Assembly: GCA_934234185.1 (NCBI GenBank)
Contig: CAKQHO010000008.1
Coordinates: forward strand, 1-53,751
DNA length: 53,751 bases
DNA from: an uncultured Psychrobacillus sp.
GTDB taxonomy: Bacteria; Bacillota; Bacilli; Bacillales_A; Planococcaceae
Reading direction: 5' to 3'
This document shows positions 8,049 to 15,175 of this stretch, in pieces. Under the pieces are notes generated by a model. The model had not been told where the DNA came from and ran no database searches. It saw only the letters and a program-made list of their open reading frames with translations. Positions within the stretch are counted from its first letter, which is position 1. Each line of letters opens with the position of its first letter. The position numbers and the translations under genes are program-made.

Positions 8049-9461
8049 TTATTTTTCCATTGCACTAATTGTTATTTCTCTATTGTCTTCAGGGTCATTT
8101 ACATACCCTGTGAAATTGTATGCTGGTCGATAATATCCTTTCGTATCGTAAGTATAAGTAAGCTGTACATCTGTTATAGTGAGTGTATCTCCTTTTACTA
8201 ATGGATTAAATAAATTAAATTCTCCATTTTGCAGTTTCTCAAAAGCTTGTTGCTCGGAAATTATTTTTTCCTCACCAACGAATTTATTATGTTGAATATC
8301 ATACATAATATTATTTGGAATCTCGTTATTAGAAAGTGTCACAATTAGAAAGCCTTGAGAAAAATCCTCACAATGAGAAGCTGGTTGATCGGTTACAGGG
8401 ATACCCCAACGGATAGTGGAATCATACTGATGGTGAAAAATAGCATTTGCTGGCATTAAACTCTTCTCAATAAACCAATCCTCCAAAAGCTGCTTCTGAC
8501 TCTCAATATCTACTTGAGGCGATTCCTCTGAGTTATCTTTGTACAGGCTCCAACCCCCGTTATGCATGAAATAAACAAGAGAAAAGTTTTCTCCTTCTTG
8601 GTTGCTAAACTGGAATCTACGATTTTCACCTTCAATGCGCATGCCACCTTGCTGGGTCAGCTGGAATTGCTTTGCGATCATCTCTGAAAAGTCTTTTGCC
8701 GATTCCAAGTTATTGATTTGGTTGTTGTAGTAAATACAAGCATCATAGGTTTCATCAGATAGCTTTGATTCTAATTGCACGTCTACATTTTCCATAGACT
8801 GTTTTTGTGCAGGCTTATAAGCAAGATTACCGTATTCCTGTGCTTGGTAAGCGATATACCCTATTCCAACAATGCCAACAAATAATAAGGGAATTGCAAA
8901 AGCCTTTCCTATTGCGAGCCACTGTATCTTTTTCTTCTCGATAGACAAAATAAGCACCATGACAATAAAATATCCAGCGATACTTCCAAGCGTATTGTGG
9001 AATAAATCATCTAGCTCGAAGATACCTTTTCCAGTCACCAGCTGAAAGATTTCAATCCCTGCAGTGAAAGCAAAGGAAACCACTAAAACACGCCAAAATG
9101 TTTTCAATTTGGAATGAATAAACGGTAATATCAAGCCTAATGGCATGAACATGATTACATTAAAAATGATTAGCTGAAATTCAGCTAGAGACCAATTGTT
9201 CCAAGCACTTACATATCCACTGAACAAATTAGTATTTATTTGTCCGGTAAATAAAATAGGTCTATTCGAGGTAGTAAGAGCAAATACTACCATTACCCAG
9301 CAGAGTAGTAAGGAAATGGAGAGTACTTTTGATAGGCGAAGCGGGTACTTTTTTTGAAAGAACTTCCGATAAAGAAGAAAACCTGCGAAAAAAGCAGCCA
9401 CGATAAAAAGCGAATATTTTACGTAAGGCAATAGAGCGGAAATAATTGTTTGAATATCCAA
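8049..9461 (-). CDS. VanZ-family membrane protein with C-terminal extracytoplasmic domain
   Basis: This is a 470-residue protein. The start is TTG (9461-9459) ten bases after AAGGAGG. Residues 1-190 carry about six hydrophobic helices with the VanZ core: FNVIMFMPLGLILPF near 97, then AGIEIFQL and ELDDLFHNTLGSIAGY. The remaining 270 residues form a soluble domain, probably outside the membrane, with QLESKLSDETYDACIYYNNQ and WGIPVTDQPASH. VanZ relatives are linked to teicoplanin resistance and envelope processes, but their biochemistry is unclear. The long C-terminal domain exceeds classical VanZ (about 160 residues). Three TCTTAAGA palindromes lie just upstream. Confidence 0.8.
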   Translation of the reverse strand: MDIQTIISALLPYVKYSLFIVAAFFAGFLLYRKFFQKKYPLRLSKVLSISLLLCWVMVVFALTTSNRPILFTGQINTNLFSGYVSAWNNWSLAEFQLIIFNVIMFMPLGLILPFIHSKLKTFWRVLVVSFAFTAGIEIFQLVTGKGIFELDDLFHNTLGSIAGYFIVMVLILSIEKKKIQWLAIGKAFAIPLLFVGIVGIGYIAYQAQEYGNLAYKPAQKQSMENVDVQLESKLSDETYDACIYYNNQINNLESAKDFSEMIAKQFQLTQQGGMRIEGENRRFQFSNQEGENFSLVYFMHNGGWSLYKDNSEESPQVDIESQKQLLEDWFIEKSLMPANAIFHHQYDSTIRWGIPVTDQPASHCEDFSQGFLIVTLSNNEIPNNIMYDIQHNKFVGEEKIISEQQAFEKLQNGEFNLFNPLVKGDTLTITDVQLTYTYDTKGYYRPAYNFTGYVNDPEDNREITISAMEK

Positions 9462-9510
9462 GGTATTGGATCCTCCTTAGTTGTTTAGTAAGTTTAGAAT
9501 ACCAATAACT

Positions 9511-9552
9511 TCTTAAGAAACGGACATTAAATTTCTTAAGATTCTCTTAAGA
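9511..9552. promoter_or_regulatory. Three phased TCTTAAGA palindromes, candidate operator
   Basis: TCTTAAGA occurs at 9511-9518, 9534-9541 and 9545-9552, with start-to-start spacing of 23 and 11 bases, so all three lie on roughly one DNA face. It sits between the divergent VanZ gene and the small membrane ORF at 9586. The binding protein is unknown. Confidence 0.45.
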
Positions 9553-9585
9553 GGATGAATATGGTAATATCAAAATTAGTAATGA

Positions 9586-9762
9586 ATGCTACTTTTAGTA
9601 GTAGATGCATTAGCTCAGATTTTGTTCTTAGCATTTATCGTCATTTCAATCATTTTGGTTGTCACTTTGTTTCCATATATAAAGCGTTGGAGAAATCAGC
9701 TTGATAGAATGGAAAGAATTCTGGATGATCTAAGCAAGCAATTAAAAAGAGAGGCTGACTGA
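9586..9762 (+). CDS. Small membrane protein, DUF4083-like
   Basis: This 58-residue ORF begins at ATG 9586, which immediately follows an in-frame TGA, so the start is forced. The order is short N-terminus VVDALAQ, one transmembrane helix (about 9-28), basic YIKRWRN, then an amphipathic coiled-coil-like tail QLDRMERILDDLSKQLKRE. This architecture matches Bacillus DUF4083 proteins. No good ribosome binding site is visible; AGAGGA lies about 30 bases upstream. It is divergent from the VanZ gene. Confidence 0.5.
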   Translation: MLLLVVDALAQILFLAFIVISIILVVTLFPYIKRWRNQLDRMERILDDLSKQLKREAD

Positions 9763-9803
9763 CAGCGGATTCGTCTAGTAAGTGACAGTAGGGGATATTT
9801 CTA

Positions 9804-9923
9804 ATGGTTTTGGGACATGGCAATAGAATTGCGCTTATTGGATCTTTATTAAATCTGATGGCTATTGCTCTTATTTTAGATTTTTTATTGAAACAACAGG
9901 ATAATTTCGGAAGGTGTCAATGA
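9804..9923 (+). CDS. Candidate 39-residue membrane peptide
   Basis: ATG at 9804 follows AGGGGAT with good spacing, and the frame ends one base before the next gene's ATG. The peptide (MVLGHGNRIALIGSLLNLMA...) has one hydrophobic helix and a polar tail ending DNFGRCQ. It may serve as a leader for the downstream gene or as a genuine small membrane protein. Homology is unknown. Confidence 0.4.
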   Translation: MVLGHGNRIALIGSLLNLMAIALILDFLLKQQDNFGRCQ

Positions 9924-9924
9924 A

Positions 9925-10533
9925 ATGAAATTTGAAGATGTGACTTACCCAGCATTTTTTAAAAAAGATGGTCATGAATATGGCCTACATTTTCCAACGT
10001 TGCTTCCGGACTATGGCTGGGAGATACCAATATGCACGGGACTCACCAAAAAAGAAGTCATTCAACATGGAAAGAAACGTTTAACTTTTTTGATAGCTGG
10101 CAGATTACATGATAATGAAGAATTACCTAGTCAGGAACCTATTCCTATTCATCTGAGGACTGAAGACATGGAGCTGATTTTTCTTAAGACCGCCTTTAAC
10201 AAGTTTGCGAAGGAACTAGAAGAACATCTACCTTGGCGACATTGGCATATCTATTTCAACAGAGACGACAGTAGTGACTTTCAAGCTGTGGCATATAAGA
10301 ATAAGCAGGGACTATGGAAAGTCGTGGTGGATGGTGAGCTTCCTGTTAATATCCAGCTAGACAAGCTACTGCACCTTTGTCCTACATATCCTGTCATCTG
10401 CACGGTAAGACGAAGAGTAGAGGCAGAAGAAGTTTTTGACCAATTTGTTCGAGATTTAAAGGAGATATCGAAATTAGAGATAGAGGAAGGAAAAAAGACT
10501 TCCTTTTTAGATAACGATTTAGATAAGGATTAA
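9925..10533 (+). CDS. Cytosolic protein with HicB-like N-terminal region
   Basis: The 202-residue soluble protein has its ATG 5 bases after AAGGTGTCA. Residues 5-75 (YPAFFKKDGHEYGLHFPTL, LTKKEVIQHGKKRLTFLI, PSQEPIPI) follow the beta-beta-beta-alpha-beta layout of HicB-type domains: an intake strand, a damped helix and a PxP exit. The C-terminal 110 residues (HLPWRHWHIYFNRDDSSDF, CPTYPVICTVRRRVEAEEV) are unassigned. No HicA toxin partner is adjacent, so a toxin-antitoxin role is not supported. A terminator overlaps the stop. Confidence 0.6.
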   Translation: MKFEDVTYPAFFKKDGHEYGLHFPTLLPDYGWEIPICTGLTKKEVIQHGKKRLTFLIAGRLHDNEELPSQEPIPIHLRTEDMELIFLKTAFNKFAKELEEHLPWRHWHIYFNRDDSSDFQAVAYKNKQGLWKVVVDGELPVNIQLDKLLHLCPTYPVICTVRRRVEAEEVFDQFVRDLKEISKLEIEEGKKTSFLDNDLDKD

Positions 10534-10563
10534 AGAAGATCTCGAGTGGAGGTCTTCTTTTAT
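10532..10563. terminator. Bidirectional terminator
   Basis: AAAGAAGATCT/AGGTCTTCTTT stem (one G-T pair) with a 7-nt loop, between the HicB-like gene and the convergent gene at 10591. Confidence 0.75.
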
Positions 10564-10590
10564 TTGCTTGCACATGGATGCTACGATTCT

Positions 10591-10941
10591 TTATTGAAAC
10601 AACAACCTCCGATTTACATAAGCGTCGTCCTCTTGTATGATGATTTCCAAATATGGCAAGCCGAAAAGAGTATAGGCGGTTAACGTCTTGGTAGAATCAT
10701 CTGCTTCTAATGAATCAATGGAATAGGAAATGATGAAAAAACGTTCGAGGGATCCGTCAAACAGGCTTGCTGCACGGTCTATATATTGGCTATGTAAACC
10801 ATCCTCGTAAAGCATATATGTTTGAATATCTTTAGAGGGTAGAAAAGCAGCCACGCTAAACGCAAATATAATGAGCTTAATCACGGCCCTTCTTATTTTA
10901 TAGGCTTTTCCTCTTAAAATTCTGCGGTTCAGAAAAAACAC
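10591..10941 (-). CDS. Hypothetical membrane-anchored protein
   Basis: About 116 residues. A basic N-terminus (NRRILRGKAYKIRRAVIK) leads into one hydrophobic helix (LIIFAFSVAAFLP). An extracellular-type domain of about 75 residues follows (QTYMLYEDGLHSQYIDRAASLF, SYSIDSLEADDSTKTLTAYTLFGL), ending in NRRLLFQ. The start is uncertain: GTG 10941 overlaps its AGGGAG ribosome binding site, and a GTG about 19 codons further in could also serve. The family is not recognised. Confidence 0.5.
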   Translation of the reverse strand: MFFLNRRILRGKAYKIRRAVIKLIIFAFSVAAFLPSKDIQTYMLYEDGLHSQYIDRAASLFDGSLERFFIISYSIDSLEADDSTKTLTAYTLFGLPYLEIIIQEDDAYVNRRLLFQ

Positions 10942-11040
10942 TCCCTATTAGTAAAAATACAATCAATCTACTATATTCATCCAAGAAAGGAAGCATGAAA
11001 CTTAATGATATCTTTTTGCTAGGATATCCTTTATAATTAA

Positions 11041-11069
11041 TTGTCGTATGAATGATATCGTGTTATAAT
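11041..11069 (+). promoter_or_regulatory. SigmaA promoter of rlmN
   Basis: TTGTCG, a 17-bp spacer, then TATAAT at 11064-11069 with an extended TGT just upstream. It lies 39 bases before the rlmN ATG. Confidence 0.75.
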
Positions 11070-11107
11070 GGGCAAATTGTTAGTGGTAGAAATGAGGGCT
11101 AATATAA

Positions 11108-12175
11108 ATGAAAAAATCAATTTATGGTCTTACAAGAGATCAGTTAATAGAATGGTTATTAGAGCGTGGTCAAAAGAAATTCCGTGCGGAGCAGGTATGG
11201 GATTGGTTATATATCAAGCGTGTACAAAGCTTCGAAGAAATGACAAACGTCAACAAGGATACTTTGAAGATTTTAGAAGAAAACTTCGAGATCCAAACGT
11301 TGAAGGAAAAGGTAAAACAGGAATCTGCAGATGGCACAATTAAGTTCTTATTCGAAATGCAGGACGGGAACCTTATCGAGACAGTGTTAATGCGCTTTAA
11401 ATATGGCTTATCTGTTTGTGTGACTACACAAGTAGGATGTAATATTGGCTGTAGCTTCTGCGCAAGTGGCCTTCTTAAAAAGAGCCGAGACTTGGATGCA
11501 GGAGAAATCGTTGGTCAAATCATGAAGGTTCAAGAGCATTTGGATCAAATCAAAAAAGACGAACGTGTTAGCCATATCGTTGTAATGGGAATTGGAGAAC
11601 CATTTGATAACTATAAAAATCTAATGAACTTCCTTCGTACCGTAAATGACCAAAAGGGACTTGCTATCGGTGCACGCCATATCACAGTTTCCACAAGTGG
11701 CTTGGCGAAGAAAATAAAAGATTTTGCAAATGAAAATATCCAAATCAACTTGGCTGTATCCTTACATGCACCTAATGATGAGCTTCGCTCCAAAATTATG
11801 GTTATCAATAAGGCCTTTCCAATTGAGAAAGTGATGGAGTCCATTGATTATTATTTAGAAACAACGAATCGTCGTATCACATTTGAATACATTCTTTTGA
11901 AGGATGTTAATGATCATGTAGAAGAGGCACAGCAACTAGCTAAGCTACTTGAAAACAAACGTCATCTTTCTTATGTGAACCTGATTCCTTACAACCCAGT
12001 GGATGAGCATAGTCAGTACCAACGCAGCTCGGAGGAGTCGATTAGTGCGTTCTTCCAAACGTTGAAGAAACACGGTATTAACTGTGGCGTACGTGTAGAG
12101 CAAGGCTCTGACATTGATGCAGCATGTGGCCAGTTGAGAAGTAAGCAAATTAAAAAAGATAAGGTTTCAAACTAA
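11108..12175 (+). CDS. rlmN: 23S rRNA (adenine-2503-C2)-methyltransferase RlmN (radical SAM)
   Basis: This 355-residue radical-SAM enzyme methylates A2503 of 23S rRNA (and A37 of some tRNAs). The iron-sulfur motif is CNIGCSFC (Cys111, 115, 118). MGIGEPFDNY and GARHITVSTSG form the SAM site, and the reactive second cysteine is Cys340 in IDAACGQL. The loop after the cluster reads CASGLLKKSRDL rather than CASTLGGLKRNL as in Bacillus subtilis, and LSYVNLIPYNPV...HSQYQRS follows. From memory this form is closer to streptococcal/lactobacillal RlmN. It is monocistronic with its own promoter and terminator, not in the fmt-rsmB-rlmN-prpC cluster. Cfr is unlikely given the RlmN-like ADGTIKFLF and ETVLMR. 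Confidence 0.92.
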   Translation: MKKSIYGLTRDQLIEWLLERGQKKFRAEQVWDWLYIKRVQSFEEMTNVNKDTLKILEENFEIQTLKEKVKQESADGTIKFLFEMQDGNLIETVLMRFKYGLSVCVTTQVGCNIGCSFCASGLLKKSRDLDAGEIVGQIMKVQEHLDQIKKDERVSHIVVMGIGEPFDNYKNLMNFLRTVNDQKGLAIGARHITVSTSGLAKKIKDFANENIQINLAVSLHAPNDELRSKIMVINKAFPIEKVMESIDYYLETTNRRITFEYILLKDVNDHVEEAQQLAKLLENKRHLSYVNLIPYNPVDEHSQYQRSSEESISAFFQTLKKHGINCGVRVEQGSDIDAACGQLRSKQIKKDKVSN

Positions 12176-12177
12176 TA

Positions 12178-12221
12178 AGATAAAAGACGTTTACCTCTTA
12201 GGGGATAAACGTCTTTTATCT
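12178..12221. terminator. Strong bidirectional terminator
   Basis: A 16-bp perfect stem (AGATAAAAGACGTTTA / TAAACGTCTTTTATCT) with a 12-nt loop between convergent genes. Confidence 0.85.
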
Positions 12222-12245
12222 ATGATGAATATAATTAGAAACCAG

Positions 12246-13412
12246 TTATTTAGCTAAGGGTACGTACCCAGTTTTCTCGATAAGCTCCTGCCCCTGAGAG
12301 GATAAAATCCATTCTATAAACTCATCAACATGCGGATTATCTGTATTAGTTGTCACTACATAAAACTCCGATGCAATTGGGTACTGGTTGTTTTGAATAT
12401 TCTCTTTGGAAGGGGAGACCCCATTTATATTTAATAGTTTAATCTGATCGTTCTTCACCATTTCGTTGGAATAAAAACGAAAAGTATATCCAATTGCATT
12501 TTTATAATTTTTATATTGAGCTACTTCTTCAATAATTCCACCCATCCCACTGACAATATCCTCGGTTGGCGCTTGCAATAAAGGAATTTCTCCCATTAAG
12601 TTTTGTAAAGCAGTTTGACTCCCACTGCCCTCGGGACGTTGGAATGCTCGTATAGAATCATTGCTTCCCCCAACATCCTGCCAATTTTTAATGTTCCCTG
12701 AGTAAATATCCTTGATTTGCTGAATGCTGAGCTCGTCTACCTCATTCTTCTGGTGGACAAAGAACACAAATGCTTCTCTTCCAATCGGTGTAAGTTTAAG
12801 CTCTACACCATTTTGCTTCGCTTGATTGATTTGCCCCTTAGAAGGTCCCGCAACAAAGATCATATCTACTTTACCTTGGATTAAATTATTATACGCATCT
12901 GGTGTAGTATTTACCATTACTTCACTGGAGCTTGGGTCATACGTTTTTTCTGGATAAACCGCTTGTGCAAAAGAAGCATACAAAGGATACAGGGCCGTTG
13001 CTCCATCCATCCTTGGTAAGTCCTCTGTAATTTTCAAAGTCGACTCTTCTTTGAGTGTTGCAATCTTTAGAGGCTCCTGGAATGGTTGGTATTCCCAAAC
13101 ATTTAAATCTGCATTGACTGTTGCAATACTATTCTCATATATCTTTTTAATTGGAGGAAATGCACTTATCGTTAGGGCAACTACTATTAGTGCTAAAAAC
13201 CATTGTTTTCTTTTTTTAGTAGTGAAAAAATTAAATAAATGCAAGAGGTAAAATACATACAGTACAATCACTCCCGTGATTAACAGCGAAATATAATTTA
13301 TATTACCAGTTAAAGCAAGTACCAAAAAAAGAAATAAGGTTATGAAAAAGGCACAAATCAAATAGAAGACAGCATGTATAATTTTTTCACTCAAGGATTT
13401 TTGTTCTTTCAT
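12246..13412 (-). CDS. Membrane-anchored PstS-family phosphate-binding-like protein
   Basis: The 388-residue protein uses ATG 13412, eight bases after AGGAGG; an in-frame GTG at 13421 falls in that ribosome binding site. Instead of a lipobox it has about three N-terminal hydrophobic helices (17-40, 44-62, 75-90) and then a periplasmic-type binding fold: PRMDGATALYPLYASFAQAVYP near 135, GREAFVFFVHQKN, and IRAFQRPEGSGSQTALQNL. The last is the PstS phosphate-loop pattern RxxGSGT/Q. No pstCAB transporter genes are nearby, so it may be a sensor or scavenging protein. The ligand is inferred only. Confidence 0.8.
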   Translation of the reverse strand: MKEQKSLSEKIIHAVFYLICAFFITLFLFLVLALTGNINYISLLITGVIVLYVFYLLHLFNFFTTKKRKQWFLALIVVALTISAFPPIKKIYENSIATVNADLNVWEYQPFQEPLKIATLKEESTLKITEDLPRMDGATALYPLYASFAQAVYPEKTYDPSSSEVMVNTTPDAYNNLIQGKVDMIFVAGPSKGQINQAKQNGVELKLTPIGREAFVFFVHQKNEVDELSIQQIKDIYSGNIKNWQDVGGSNDSIRAFQRPEGSGSQTALQNLMGEIPLLQAPTEDIVSGMGGIIEEVAQYKNYKNAIGYTFRFYSNEMVKNDQIKLLNINGVSPSKENIQNNQYPIASEFYVVTTNTDNPHVDEFIEWILSSQGQELIEKTGYVPLAK

Positions 13413-13424
13413 TTTTGACACCTC

Positions 13425-13612
13425 CTAAATTTGACTAGAAACTTCATCTGATAGACTTCTCATAACCCATGTAATCAAGGAAATGAGCCATTCAGCAAGG
13501 ATTTTCCGCTCCCTCCACCTGGTAAATCAATTATTGGATTAAATCCACCACTTGTTCCTAGATTTTCCATTTTTTTATCTATCTTTAGTCTAACAGATGA
13601 TCGAAAGGGCAC
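13425..13612 (-). pseudogene. Possible frameshifted small ORF upstream of the PstS-like gene
   Basis: Reading leftwards from GTG 13612 or ATG 13570, one frame gives MENLGTSGGFNPIIDLPGGG and then stops. The adjacent frame gives ILAEWLISLITWVMRSLSDE and ends at a TAG (13427-13425) lying exactly in the AGGAGG of the PstS-like gene. One missing base would join them into a peptide of 48-62 residues with one hydrophobic helix, translationally coupled to the downstream gene. This is suggestive only. The rest of the 13421-13751 interval shows nothing else clear. Confidence 0.35.
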
Positions 13613-13751
13613 CTACTTAATTTTGCTAGTTTAATTTATTTTAAAAGGGAAAAATAAAATTAAGGAGAATCAATTAATACCGTTTATATCCTTAAAAGTA
13701 TATACAGCATTCCCATCTAGTGATCTATCAAAAAGGAAAGGAGGAAAATCA

Positions 13752-14297
13752 ATGAATCCAACTATTGTATTAGAAAAAATGTTACATAGCGGATCAACAC
13801 AGGAGGAAGCTATCGCATTCTTTGACCAATTAGAAGCAGTGGAATTATATGAAATGTGGGGACTATGGAAAGGCGAAGAAATAAAAACTGGCCATCCTAT
13901 AGAGGGCATTTTACATGCAGCTGGATGGTATGGTAAACAGTTTTTAAATGAAGAGCATGTTCACCCGCTTATGATGAAAACTGAAAATGGAGTATTATTT
14001 CCTATTAATCCAGCTTTTATTCCTTTGAAAATCCCCTTTGATAATATTCCTAAAAACCTGATAACGCCAGCTATGAAGCTTTTTCGCCCCGTATTAAAAA
14101 CAAAAAATAGTGCTGCAAGACTACGACAAATCGTGTACAGAGGAAAAACTAGCGCTGCTATGGTTTACGATAAAAAAGAGATAATTGATATATTTCGAAA
14201 AGTGGATGCAAATACATTAATGTGTGTAATGGATAGTAAACAATTACAAGATGGTAAGCCTTACTTCTTTGTGCTGAGAAAAGTAAAGCGGATGTAG
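13752..14297 (+). CDS. GXWXG / DUF4334 domain protein
   Basis: The 181-residue soluble protein has its ATG after AAGGAGG. The N-terminal GXWXG domain shows YEMWGLWKGEEIKTGHPIEG (residues 34-53) followed by AAGWYGKQF. The C-terminal DUF4334 domain covers RLRQIVYRGKTSAAMVYDKK, IIDIFRKVD, TLMCVMDSK and YFFVLRK near 120-178. Proteins of this two-domain type occur in bacteria and fungi with no established reaction; a lipocalin-like beta-barrel has been suggested. It is a stand-alone gene here. Confidence 0.85.
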   Translation: MNPTIVLEKMLHSGSTQEEAIAFFDQLEAVELYEMWGLWKGEEIKTGHPIEGILHAAGWYGKQFLNEEHVHPLMMKTENGVLFPINPAFIPLKIPFDNIPKNLITPAMKLFRPVLKTKNSAARLRQIVYRGKTSAAMVYDKKEIIDIFRKVDANTLMCVMDSKQLQDGKPYFFVLRKVKRM

Positions 14298-14650
14298 GAG
14301 GAAGGGATATGGTCAAATGCTATAATGGGCCTTTTCTTTGAAGTGACCTTATGTTTATAGATTAAAAACCTTAAAATAGAAGCAAAAGCAGTCCTTTATC
14401 AAAAAAGTACGAATCAGTCAGCGGAACTGTTTAAACTACTTATTGGAGAAACCTTAATGAACCCGAAATAATTTTCTGACCTCGAAATAGAGGTCTTTTT
14501 TTATGGTCAACTTTTTATTTATTGAATTGAACAATAAAATCATGGAAATGTGTAGTAAAAAGCGTGGGACCGAAATATTTTTAAAAATTTTAAAGCCAAA
14601 TCCATACATTATCCGTCTAATCAATGAAAAGGAATTAAGGGGGGGATAGT
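14298..14650. other. Intergenic region: gene fragment, terminator, sigma-gene leader
   Basis: An open stretch at about 14380-14470 reads AVLYQKSTNQSAELFKLLIG without a start and may be a gene fossil. A terminator (14478-14502) follows. CGTCTAA at 14614-14620, before the sigma gene, resembles an ECF -10 element, but no matching AAC-type -35 is obvious. Confidence 0.35.
14478..14502 (+). terminator. Rho-independent terminator
   Basis: GACCTC/GAGGTC stem, GAAATA loop, seven T residues. Confidence 0.75.
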
Positions 14651-15175
14651 TTGATCAATTTAGTAAAGAAAGCTCAAGCGGGAAATGATAAAGCATTTTT
14701 AACCTTGTTTCAAAAGTATGAGGAAGAAATCTATCGAATGGCTTATATATATGTGCAAAACCAAAGTGACGCGCTAGATGTTGTGCAAGAAACAGCCTAT
14801 CGTTCATTTAAAACAATCAAAAACTTAAAAGAACCGAAGTTTTTTAAAACTTGGCTAATAAAAATAGCCATTAACTGTTCAGTAGATTTACTTCGAAAGC
14901 AGAAAAAGATAGTTCCTTTAAAGTCAAACTTCGAGGAAAATGTATCGAACGATATTAAAGAAGATATTGATTTAGAAGTGAGCATTCGAGATTTAATTGA
15001 ACTATTAAATGAAGAAGAAAAAAGTGTGGTCCTCTTAAGATTTTATGAAGGCTTGACCTTCAAAGAAATATCAGAAACATTAGAAATTCCCTTGGGAACG
15101 ACAAAGACTGTTTTATATCGAGCATTAGGCAAGCTTCGTAAAAAGGTAAAGGGGGAAGATTTTTATGAGCAATAA
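14651..15175 (+). CDS. ECF-type RNA polymerase sigma factor
   Basis: The 174-residue group-4 sigma factor starts at TTG 14651 behind AAGGGGGG. Region 2 covers residues 10-75: FLTLFQKYEEEIYRMAYIY, DALDVVQETAYRSFKTI, FKTWLIKIAINCSVDLLRK. Region 4 covers 108-168: LIELLNEEEKSVVLLRFYEGLTFKEIS and IPLGTTKTVLYRALGKLRK. There is no C-terminal extension. It overlaps the following membrane protein gene by 11 bases, the standard sigma/anti-sigma arrangement. It is probably released by an envelope signal; the type resembles the SigV/ECF30 range by eye, and the regulon is unknown. Confidence 0.92.
   Translation: MINLVKKAQAGNDKAFLTLFQKYEEEIYRMAYIYVQNQSDALDVVQETAYRSFKTIKNLKEPKFFKTWLIKIAINCSVDLLRKQKKIVPLKSNFEENVSNDIKEDIDLEVSIRDLIELLNEEEKSVVLLRFYEGLTFKEISETLEIPLGTTKTVLYRALGKLRKKVKGEDFYEQ

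Noticed and set aside
9925..10533. HicAB toxin-antitoxin system
   Set aside because: No HicA-like toxin ORF flanks the gene and the C-terminal half is not a DNA-binding domain.
11068..11343. 91-codon frame overlapping rlmN start
   Set aside because: An out-of-frame shadow of rlmN starting within its promoter.
11108..12175. Cfr-type antibiotic-resistance methyltransferase
   Set aside because: The N-terminal and central segments (ADGTIKFLF, ETVLMR, GARHITVSTSG) follow RlmN, not Cfr.
12246..13412. Start at GTG 13421
   Set aside because: That GTG overlaps the AGGAGG; ATG 13412 has ideal spacing.
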